Shown here in pieces: positions 1 to 6,989 of a stretch of DNA of 58,039 nt. The notes below the pieces were generated by a model. That model had not been told where the DNA came from. It ran no database searches and saw only the letters and a list, made by a program, of their open reading frames with translations. Made by a program: the position numbers and the translations under genes. Origin of the DNA: Clostridia bacterium (GTDB taxonomy: Bacteria > Bacillota > Clostridia > Lachnospirales > Lachnospiraceae); NCBI GenBank assembly GCA_910574835.1, contig CAJTDE010000030.1, positions 1 through 58,039 on the forward strand, in the 5' to 3' direction. The first letter of the stretch is position 1, and each line of letters begins with the position of its first letter.

Positions 1-180
1 ACTGTCCATTTGGACCGCCTCCTATTCTTGAGATTGGCTTGCGACACCTTTCTCATATTAGCATAGGAGGCTTTTTTAAGGTATCCTCTTTGCTACGGCT
101 TACTCTATTCTCCCCAGCATAGCTGGGGGATTAGTGTTTTCATTTAGGAGTAACCCTTCGGGGTTGCTCCTATTTTTATA
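1..180 (-). mobile_element. Left end of an IS200/IS605-like element (partial)
   Basis: Read on the minus strand, an AGGAGG box (18-23) lies 8 nt before an ATG (7-9) whose coding sequence starts M-D-S and leaves the window. The SD is the 3' arm of a 9-bp stem (17-25 with 63-71), so it would be sequestered. Just outside lie a CCCCAGC/GCTGGGG hairpin (112-128) and a strong terminator (145-177). IS200-type transposase genes are known for an SD-sequestering leader hairpin, a subterminal hairpin and a terminator that blocks incoming transcription, and this layout matches. The transposase itself is not visible, so identity is inferred and the outer boundary is uncertain. Confidence 0.45.
145..177 (+). 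terminator. Rho-independent terminator with TTCG loop
   Basis: A 12-bp stem (145-156 with 161-172, one T-G wobble) closes a TTCG tetraloop and is followed by T5. It would stop plus-strand transcription running away from the putative IS end. Confidence 0.7.
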
Positions 181-579
181 CCGTTTGGCACCGTCCGCAG
201 TATTCTTGCGTCGTTTACGTCGCAACTTTCTGGTGGAATGGTGCTTTTTTCATGCCATTAAGGAGGTGCAATACGTCATTTAAGCACCAAATGTTCATTC
301 TGCCACCTTATGTTATTTATCATACTTTTTGTTCTGTCATTTTACAGATTACTATTTTAATACTTTCCTGTTTTGTAATCCTATATTGCAAGAGGAATAT
401 CCACGTTGTTTATATAAGGAAACAGGTATATATTTGATTTTAAAACAGCGGCCCTGCATTTGCAATCTATATTTGAGAACTACTTATTTTCGTAATATTT
501 TTAATGACTGAAAAGGACCGCTGACAGGACTTGCTGTAATATCCTGCCGGCGATCCCATATTTCTGATTTTCCGGATTT
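181..579. other. Intergenic region without recognisable gene
   Basis: AT-rich stretch between the putative IS end and the AGCS carrier. It holds short open frames but none with convincing codon use or family resemblance. An AAGGAGGTG sequence near 261-269 resembles a ribosome binding site, but nothing recognisable follows it. Confidence 0.4.
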
Positions 580-1989
580 TTAAATCTTCTGATCTAATTT
601 TCGTCTTTCCTCATAATCCTTTAAGGCATCCAGGGCATGGCGCGCCATTGGGAACAGGGCTATCATATTAAACACCGTCATTAATCCCACGCCCACATCA
701 CCCAGATCCCACACAAAGGTGTAGGCCGCCAGGCCGCCGATGAAGAGCATAACCAGCGCAAGAAGCTTGTACAGGGTCTGGGACATCCAGCTGTCACCGA
801 ACAGGTATGCCACATTGGGTCTGGCATAGAACAGGATTCCGATAAAGGTGGAAAAGCTGAACAGCCACAGAATCACGGCGATAAATATTACGCCGAAGTT
901 TCCCAGGTGGTAGCCCATTGCTTTTTGCAATAAGTCCATGCCGCCCAATCCTTCTGTCAGTCCTGCCGGAGTTAACAGCATGATCATCGCGGAGCAGGTA
1001 CAGATTACAAGGGTGTCGATAAATACGCCCAGGGCCTGTAAAAGTCCTTCCTTGGCCGGGTGGCTGATATCGGCTGCTGCCGCCGCGCAGGGTGCGGAAC
1101 CGGAGCCGGCTTCGTTGGAGAACAGCCCTCTCTTGGCTCCGTTCATCAGTACTGCTCCAAAGCCGCCTGCTACTGCCTGGCGGATTCCGAAGGCTTCCTC
1201 AAAGATCTGGCTGAATACTGCGGGAAGCAGGGATGCATTTTTGATCATAATAAATATGGTAAACATAAAATACAGCGCCGCCATTACCGGAACGACGATA
1301 TCAAGCACCTTGACGGTGGCATATTTGCGCAGGACGATGACTGCGGAAGCTGCTACCAGTATCATTGTCGTGTAAAGGGGCGGTATCTGAAATGCATTGT
1401 AAAAGGCCGAGGATACGGAGTTGCCAATTACCTGGCTGATTCCGCACCAGCAGATAAGGCCGGATAAGGCAAACAGTACGGCAATGACAGATTTGCGGCG
1501 GGTACTTCCCGGCTTTACAAAGAGGTGATGGATATAATAAGCCGGGCCGCCCCGGTAACCGCCGTAGAGTGGATCTTTTTCTTTGTACAGCTGTGCAAGA
1601 GTGGCCTCGATAAAGGCTGTGGAGGCTCCCAGAAGGGCTGTCACCCACATCCAGAATACGGCTCCTGCTCCGCCTAAGGATATGGCGGCTACTACGCCTA
1701 CCAGATTGCCCATGCCTACGCGGGTGGCAGTGGATACAATCAGGGCCTGGACGCCGGAGATGGCTCCCTCTTTGGATTTGCTGCGCTTTTCGGCTGTGAT
1801 ACGCAGCATTTCCGGAAATAGGCGGAATGGGAGGAAGCGGGTTCGGAGGGTGAAGTAGATGCCGGAGGGGATGAGGATCAGCACTAAGAGGGATATTCCC
1901 AGAGTGCTTCCGCCGGGGAGGGGGATGGTAAAGAGGTCGCCCCAAAGACAGTGGTAAACGGCTTGGAATATTGCTTTAAAAATTGACAT
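580..1989 (-). CDS. Sodium:alanine/glycine symporter, AGCS family
   Basis: A 469-residue inner-membrane carrier of the AGCS (alanine or glycine:cation symporter) family. It has about eleven hydrophobic segments and the family blocks VGMGNLVGVV and GGAGAVFWMWVTALLG near the N-terminal third, then NEAGSGSAP in the middle. Members import small neutral amino acids with Na+. The open frame runs 63 codons further upstream, but the start is placed at the ATG at 1989 because AAAAGGA lies about 8 nt before it and the extension is not protein-like. It is divergent from a LysR regulator, which may control it. The exact substrate is not readable from the sequence. Confidence 0.93.
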   Translation of the reverse strand: MSIFKAIFQAVYHCLWGDLFTIPLPGGSTLGISLLVLILIPSGIYFTLRTRFLPFRLFPEMLRITAEKRSKSKEGAISGVQALIVSTATRVGMGNLVGVVAAISLGGAGAVFWMWVTALLGASTAFIEATLAQLYKEKDPLYGGYRGGPAYYIHHLFVKPGSTRRKSVIAVLFALSGLICWCGISQVIGNSVSSAFYNAFQIPPLYTTMILVAASAVIVLRKYATVKVLDIVVPVMAALYFMFTIFIMIKNASLLPAVFSQIFEEAFGIRQAVAGGFGAVLMNGAKRGLFSNEAGSGSAPCAAAAADISHPAKEGLLQALGVFIDTLVICTCSAMIMLLTPAGLTEGLGGMDLLQKAMGYHLGNFGVIFIAVILWLFSFSTFIGILFYARPNVAYLFGDSWMSQTLYKLLALVMLFIGGLAAYTFVWDLGDVGVGLMTVFNMIALFPMARHALDALKDYEERRKLDQKI

Positions 1990-2097
1990 GATGTTTTTCC
2001 TTTTGTAATGTTTTTGTGAATCACTTTTTTGTAAATGCCTTTTGTAGCTTTTTGTAAATGTGATTGTTTGGTGGGTGGTTGTAATTGTTTTATGTTT

Positions 2098-2126
2098 AGT
2101 ATATAGTATAAGGGAACATCTGTAAA
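2098..2126 (-). promoter_or_regulatory. Sigma-A type promoter for the AGCS carrier
   Basis: On the minus strand TTTACA (2126-2121) and TATACT (2103-2098) are 17 bp apart. The leader is about 110 nt and carries two ATTTACAAAAA copies. LysR binding in this divergent region is plausible but not shown. Confidence 0.55.
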
Positions 2127-2288
2127 ATTGATAAATACGATGTTTGGTATTGAAATATTCGATTTTATGGTTGTGCATTTGGAATTAGTGTTTTTTGTTT
2201 GGATGCTTGGCGGATTGCATCAAGGGGGACTATGTTCTCTGAAGCTGGATACTCATTTTGATTTTGTTTTGGGAAGGGAGGGGTGCTT

Positions 2289-3179
2289 GTGGATCTGAAG
2301 AATTTAACAACGTTTATTCATGTGGCTGAGCTGAATAGCTTTACGAAGGCGGCGGGGGTGCTTGGGTACTCGCAGTCTACGGTTTCTTTTCAGATACGGC
2401 AGTTGGAGACGGAGCTGAATGCTTTGCTTTTTGAGCGGATTAATCATACGGTTGCGCTGACGGAGAAGGGGCGGGAGGTTCTTGATTATGCTCATAGGAT
2501 TCGGAGAATGACTTTGGAGCTGACGGAGAATATGGCTAAGAGGCAGGAGCTTAAGGGGCATATTCGGCTGGCTATGGCGGATTCGCTTTGTGATTCGCTT
2601 TTTGATGGTAATTTTCCTGATTTTTGCAGGCAGCATCCGGGGATTATGCTTAAGATTACTGCGGCGGGGACGGATGAGATGTTTCGGCTGGTGAATCATA
2701 ATGAGGCGGATGCTATTTTGACCCTGGACAGCCATATTTATAATAGGGAGTATGTGATTTTTCGGGAGGAGAAGGTGAAGATGCATTTTATTGCTTCTGC
2801 TTCTTGTCCTCTGGCTAAGAGTACTTCCCTGAGTGTGGTGGAGCTTCTTTCATGGCCTTTTCTTTTGACAGAGAAGGGGATGAGTTATAGGCGGCTTTTG
2901 GATGAAGGGCTGGCGGAGCGCTCTTTGGAGGTAACTCCGATTTTGGAAATGGGGAGCGCTAGGCTTATTTGTTCTCTTATTGGTGAAGGGACCGGGATCT
3001 CTTTTTTGCCGGATTATGTGACACAGCAGGATGTGGAGGCGGGCGCGATTGTCCGGCTGAATGTTGCGGATTTTGAGGTGGAGATCTGGAAGCAGCTTCT
3101 TTATCATCGGGATAAGTGGGTTTCGCCACAGCTGGAGGCGGTGCTTGATTATTGCGGGAAAAGGGAGTTTACCGGGTGA
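2289..3179 (+). CDS. LysR family transcriptional regulator
   Basis: A 296-residue LysR-type regulator. The N-terminal winged helix-turn-helix (about residues 1-60) includes SFTKAAGVLGYSQSTVSFQI, and the rest is the two-lobed effector-binding domain. GTG codons occur at 2283 and 2289. The second is preferred because GGGAGG then has normal spacing. Codons are strongly G/T-ending, unlike most later genes. It is divergent from the AGCS carrier at 580-1989 and by the usual LysR pattern may regulate that gene and itself. The effector is unknown. Confidence 0.9.
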   Translation: MDLKNLTTFIHVAELNSFTKAAGVLGYSQSTVSFQIRQLETELNALLFERINHTVALTEKGREVLDYAHRIRRMTLELTENMAKRQELKGHIRLAMADSLCDSLFDGNFPDFCRQHPGIMLKITAAGTDEMFRLVNHNEADAILTLDSHIYNREYVIFREEKVKMHFIASASCPLAKSTSLSVVELLSWPFLLTEKGMSYRRLLDEGLAERSLEVTPILEMGSARLICSLIGEGTGISFLPDYVTQQDVEAGAIVRLNVADFEVEIWKQLLYHRDKWVSPQLEAVLDYCGKREFTG

Positions 3180-3199
3180 AATATCCTGTAAACTCCCTC
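3162..3199 (+). terminator. Terminator-like hairpin overlapping the lysR stop
   Basis: AGGGAGTTTAC (3162-3172) pairs exactly with GTAAACTCCCT (3188-3198). The stop codon lies in the loop. The following T tract is weak (GCTCTTTTA). Confidence 0.5.
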
Positions 3200-3310
3200 T
3201 GCTCTTTTATGAACCATGTTTGTACTGCTCAGCAATCTGCGCGATAGCTCTGATTTTTGGTAAGCCCCTGATATTATTCTCTGTTGTGAATACAATAGAT
3301 GGCAGAAGAA

Positions 3311-4036
3311 TCAAAGGACACCGTTCATTGCATTATACAGTTCGTCGATTTTGCGTATGTATTCCCCTTTTGCCCCAATATACATTGTACGGTTATGCAG
3401 CATAAGAAATTCCTCATCTTCTATTGAGATTGATGTTCCGTCGATAATGTTCTTATATATATTATAAGCCTTTTCCGTATCACCGGACATCTTCTCTATC
3501 AAATTCCCGCCGTTTTGCGAATGGTAAGCGTCATATGCTATTTTATACTCGGCATATTCTTCGCTGTAACTTTTTGCCGTTCCCGAATCCAGCATTGCTT
3601 TTTTCTTTTCTATCAATATGGCAATTTTACTCTTTGCATATTCATCTGCAACTCTTTCCATATCCTCATCTTTCTTAGAAGCTGTCGGGTCTTGTAACTG
3701 CTTAAGGCGTGATTCTGCTTTAGCGAAACTTCTAAAGGTCCCGTATGGATCAACTGTTGCTTCCCAGTTGACAGCAAGATCTTCATTCATTGACTTTACC
3801 GCGCTTCTGAATGAATCCAAATCAGAAGTTATTTTTGCTAAACCCATTTCTGAATCAGATGACCTTTGTTCAGCGGCAAACTGCTGTCCTGCTATAGAGA
3901 TTGATATGGTATCTTTGTTTGTTCCAGACTTTACTTCACTTTTCATTTTGCTGTCACCATAAGACTTTGATACTCTTTTATCTGAATTTGCCTCATTTAA
4001 GGGTTGATTCATATAATTACTCGTTTTGATGTTCAT
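3311..4036 (-). CDS. Hypothetical protein, 241 aa
   Basis: Not recognised. Hydrophilic protein with no signal peptide or membrane segment. The first 50 residues are Lys/Ser/Asn rich and look disordered, followed by DTISISIAGQQFAAEQ. The motif resembles the ISIS/VTIS pattern seen in small secreted or flagellum-linked proteins of clostridia, but this is not proof of function. The rest is rich in helix-forming charged residues with likely coiled coil. AAGGAA lies 11 nt before the ATG. A second unrecognised protein of similar size and composition lies at 10079-10795; the two show no clear alignment by eye. Confidence 0.65.
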   Translation of the reverse strand: MNIKTSNYMNQPLNEANSDKRVSKSYGDSKMKSEVKSGTNKDTISISIAGQQFAAEQRSSDSEMGLAKITSDLDSFRSAVKSMNEDLAVNWEATVDPYGTFRSFAKAESRLKQLQDPTASKKDEDMERVADEYAKSKIAILIEKKKAMLDSGTAKSYSEEYAEYKIAYDAYHSQNGGNLIEKMSGDTEKAYNIYKNIIDGTSISIEDEEFLMLHNRTMYIGAKGEYIRKIDELYNAMNGVL

Positions 4037-4129
4037 AATAATATATTCCTTTTTTCAGTTGGATTATATTGGTTATATCGGAGTCTTTGCAAAGAACTTA
4101 ACTGCTGCTCCTAAAAGAAAGCAAATTCT

Positions 4130-4747
4130 TCACCGGATGAAATGCGTCCTCTCCGGCTCTTCCTTCTTGGGCAGTCCGTATGCTTCCTTGCCGAGTGCTA
4201 TACTCTTTATCAAAAAGCTCATATTCCTTGCCAATGTGCGCATGGTCTGCAGTCCTTCCGCATCCTGGGCCGCTTCTCCCGGTGTTCTTCCGTGAACGCT
4301 GTTCCAATACTGGCTGGACGCAATCGGCATTCCGGAAATGGTAAAGTACTTATTAAGCTCATCAAAGGTGGCTGACAGGCCGCCTCGTCTTGCTACTACG
4401 ACGCTGGCTCCTGCTTTCATGGTTTTGTCAAAGCCGGTGCTGTAAAACAGGCGGTCTAAAAATGCAATGAGCGTGGCATTTGCGGAAGCGTAGTATACGG
4501 GGCTTCCCACTACCAGGCCGTCGCATGCCTCGAACTTGGGGGCTGTCTCATTTACCAGATCTTCGAAAACGCATTTCCCGTTCTTGGCACAGGAACCGCA
4601 GGCAACGCATCCCCGGATATCTTTGTTTCCGATGTGAATCATCTCTGTCTCCACGCCCTCTGCCGTGAATATCTGCTCCATTTCATGGAGCGCGATATAC
4701 GTATTGCCTTTTGCATGGGGACTTCCGTTAATCAATAAAACTTTCAT
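4130..4747 (-). CDS. NADPH-dependent FMN reductase / flavodoxin family protein
   Basis: A 205-residue cytoplasmic flavoprotein. The N-terminus MKVLLINGSPHAKGNT is the FMN phosphate loop of the NADPH-dependent FMN reductase family. GSPVYYASANA (about residues 80-90) matches the second flavin contact. CVACGSCAKNGKC (about 47-59) is a Cys-rich insert common in the iron-sulfur flavoprotein branch; four cysteines are visible. It probably reduces quinones or similar acceptors. The ATG at 4747 is chosen because TAGGAGGAAG precedes it. That SD lies directly beside a copy of the 121-bp hairpin repeat. Confidence 0.88.
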   Translation of the reverse strand: MKVLLINGSPHAKGNTYIALHEMEQIFTAEGVETEMIHIGNKDIRGCVACGSCAKNGKCVFEDLVNETAPKFEACDGLVVGSPVYYASANATLIAFLDRLFYSTGFDKTMKAGASVVVARRGGLSATFDELNKYFTISGMPIASSQYWNSVHGRTPGEAAQDAEGLQTMRTLARNMSFLIKSIALGKEAYGLPKKEEPERTHFIR

Positions 4748-4764
4748 TTTCTTCCTCCTATTTG

Positions 4765-4929
4765 TAGTCACTGCGCGACGGCACTAAAGGGTAAAGTCGC
4801 TTCGACGCACCTGTGATGAGAGAAACTTTTATTCGAAAGGGCACTCATAAAAGTTCCTCTCGTGCGCCTTTGCGGCTTTACCGGCCGGCAGAAATTATTT
4901 TTCTAAAACACTTGACATTTCTTAGCCGG
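4765..4929 (-). repeat. 121-bp hairpin repeat, copy 1, in FMN-reductase leader
   Basis: The core 4765-4882 matches the copies at 32075-32195 and 49586-50069. It folds into a long hairpin: an inner stem around GAGAGAAACTTTTAT and ATAAAAGTTCCTCTC and an outer stem from GTAAAGTCGC and the matching GCGGCTTTAC. A conserved 19-nt outer flank (4911-4929) begins CTTGACATTTCT and reappears at 50076-50094 with one difference. The inner edge abuts the TAGGAGGAA ribosome binding site of the downstream gene. Confidence 0.85.
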
Positions 4930-4971
4930 ACTGTTTTAAGCTCCATACCCTTTTGATTTTGTTTTCATATT

Positions 4972-5472
4972 TTAGAATCCGCGAATCCCATCGGCATCAT
5001 CCCCTGACTTATCAATGGCCTTTATTACTACCTCATACCCGTACCCTTCATTTACCTGCACATGCACCCGGTCGCCCACTCTGTGTCCCTGAATAGCCTT
5101 ACCCAAGGGCGATTCAATGCTGATACGCCCATCCAGAGAATTACCGCGGATGGAGGTAACAAGCTTTACCTTCTCCGTCTCGTCATCCTCCTCAAAATAC
5201 AGCTCCACCAGATTGTTGAGTCCCACCTCATCGGCCCCGGATTCATCCGATACAATCTTAGCTGTCCGAAGCATCCGCTCCAGATAGCGGATGCGGCTCT
5301 CGTTACGGTTCTTATCACGCTTGGCCGCATAATACTCAAAATTTTCGCTTAAATCCCCATGCGCCCGCGCCTCCTTTACGGCCTCAATTGCCTCCTTGCG
5401 GACCACCAGCTTGCGGTGCTCAATCTCCGCCTCGATTTTTGCCACATCACTCTTTGTCAACTGCTCCTGCAT
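4972..5472 (-). CDS. greA: Transcription elongation factor GreA/GreB family
   Basis: A 166-residue Gre factor. It stimulates the intrinsic RNA cleavage of backtracked RNA polymerase. The N-terminal antiparallel coiled coil (about 1-75) carries the acidic tip in HGDLSENFEYYAAK. The C-terminal FKBP-like domain contains SPLGKAIQGHRVGD. The open frame extends far upstream, but that part is the intergenic hairpin element. The ATG at 5472 is preferred over the one at 5478 because AGGAAAGAGG then has a 6-nt spacing. Confidence 0.88.
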   Translation of the reverse strand: MQEQLTKSDVAKIEAEIEHRKLVVRKEAIEAVKEARAHGDLSENFEYYAAKRDKNRNESRIRYLERMLRTAKIVSDESGADEVGLNNLVELYFEEDDETEKVKLVTSIRGNSLDGRISIESPLGKAIQGHRVGDRVHVQVNEGYGYEVVIKAIDKSGDDADGIRGF

Positions 5473-5499
5473 ATCCATCCTCTTTCCTGTTACTGTTTT

Positions 5500-5674
5500 G
5501 TTACAATTCACACCCACGCCAGTTTTTGCAAAGCTTTTATTTGATAAGGGTGCAAATTGTAACAGGGACTGCCCATTTAAAGTCGCCTTCGGCGAGGGGC
5601 AGTCCCTTTGGCCCCATAACTGTACTGGCTCCACACCAATCAGCGGAGTGATTGGTGTGGGTGTGAAAAGTAAC
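5500..5674. repeat. Multi-hairpin element with inverted ends in greA leader
   Basis: About 175 bp bounded by 22-nt inverted repeats (5500-5521 and 5653-5674, 19 of 22 matching) that begin GTTAC. Inside are a hairpin with AGGGACTGCCC/GGGGCAGTCCCT arms and a perfect CCACACCAATCA/TGATTGGTGTGG stem. A further inverted copy of the end, AATTGTAAC, lies near 5554-5562. Only one copy is seen here. It could be a small non-autonomous element or a structured leader of greA. Confidence 0.65.
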
Positions 5675-5707
5675 ACTGTTTTTCCAAGTCTTTATTTCCG
5701 GTACGGA

Positions 5708-6850
5708 CTACCGGTTTGGGCCCTCCATAATCGTCTTTACCGAGATCCCATTTACCTCCACGCGATCATCCACCCCAATCACAAGGCACTGACGTCCGTC
5801 AATCATGCGGGTTTCCACCAGATCCGCCCGCTCCGGGTTCACCTGAATCACGATGTCCGGTGTCTTGATCTCAAATTTTCGGGCGTTCATCACATTGGAG
5901 GCCAGAAATTCCGCCTGCTCTCCGGCCGTCACCTCATAGCGCTCCTCCAACTCCTCCAGCTTTTCCGCCTCTACGCCGCTGGCTGCCAGAATCTGCTTCA
6001 CTTCCCTCTTGTCCAGAGTAACCGGATCCGGTTCGTCCTTACGCTCCTCTACCAGCTCATGGAGCTTTTCGTGAATATTCCGCACCACCTCGTAGGCGCA
6101 GTCCTCGCCTAAGGTTTCCTCTATAATGGCGTTAAATGTCTCCTTCTGTCCTCCGGCGGACATAGGCATGGGGCAGCCGAACATATTCTCCGCAAAGATT
6201 TCATTCAATTCTTCGGGATTCTTGGAGTAGTACAGCATACTGTGAAGATCCGTGCTTCGATCCTGGAAGGCGGGGAAGAGAAATCCGGCCATTGGAAGCT
6301 CTACCAGCCAATCCCTGGTCCGCGCCCCAAAGCGGTTACCATCCGCATCGTAGCTTAAGCCTGCCTTGGACAGCTTTACAGGGCAAATGGTACAGAGCAG
6401 GTATTCGTAAACCTCGTCGGAGGCGTCAAACATTTCCTCATTGTCCGAGGAGCGTCCCGGAATATCATAAGCTCCGTGTACCAGCAAAATCAGATAATTT
6501 TCCCCATAAGGAAAGGTTTCAATTATCCGGTCGTAGAATGCCTCTACAAGAGCTTCCTCCGTCAAACGGCTGTTTTTCAGCTTCATCAAAAATTCCTGCG
6601 TTCCTCCCGGCATCTCCGTATCCAGGGGAAAATCAAGATTCAGAAGGTTTTTTCCCACTGTTCCCGATAATGCCTTGCGGAAAATCTCAAAGTACTTAAA
6701 GGCTTCCTCCTCCGGCAGAGATAAAAAAGCCTCCTGCATTTCCGTTTTCTTATTCTTCTCTCCGTCCACATAGCAGCCGCACATCCGTGTAAGGGCACAG
6801 TGCTCCGGGGTAAACTGCTTTTTGATTTCTGATATTTCCTTCTTGTTCAT
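5708..6850 (-). CDS. DUF4317 domain-containing protein
   Basis: A 380-residue cytoplasmic protein of the DUF4317 family, common in Lachnospiraceae. The family start MNKKEISEIKKQFTPEHCAL and the RMCGCYVDGEK segment are present. No catalytic motif is recognised and the family has no established function. The ATG at 6850 follows AAGGAGAG at 11 nt; the open frame extends 11 codons further without a good site. It lies between the TetM-like GTPase (upstream in transcription) and greA. Confidence 0.88.
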   Translation of the reverse strand: MNKKEISEIKKQFTPEHCALTRMCGCYVDGEKNKKTEMQEAFLSLPEEEAFKYFEIFRKALSGTVGKNLLNLDFPLDTEMPGGTQEFLMKLKNSRLTEEALVEAFYDRIIETFPYGENYLILLVHGAYDIPGRSSDNEEMFDASDEVYEYLLCTICPVKLSKAGLSYDADGNRFGARTRDWLVELPMAGFLFPAFQDRSTDLHSMLYYSKNPEELNEIFAENMFGCPMPMSAGGQKETFNAIIEETLGEDCAYEVVRNIHEKLHELVEERKDEPDPVTLDKREVKQILAASGVEAEKLEELEERYEVTAGEQAEFLASNVMNARKFEIKTPDIVIQVNPERADLVETRMIDGRQCLVIGVDDRVEVNGISVKTIMEGPNR

Positions 6851-6989
6851 GTTATGTAAACTCTCCTTGCTTCTGTCCTTCATTTTTTCCGAATTGATCC
6901 ATATATCAAGCCATTATCTGTAAAATAATATCCCGCCTATATCTCAAAACAAATGCTTCGCCTCTGCCGGCAAATTCCGTCTGTCAGGA

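Noticed and set aside
252-511. Two about 60-codon frames near the left edge
   Set aside because: AT-rich, overlapping in different frames, and without recognisable content.
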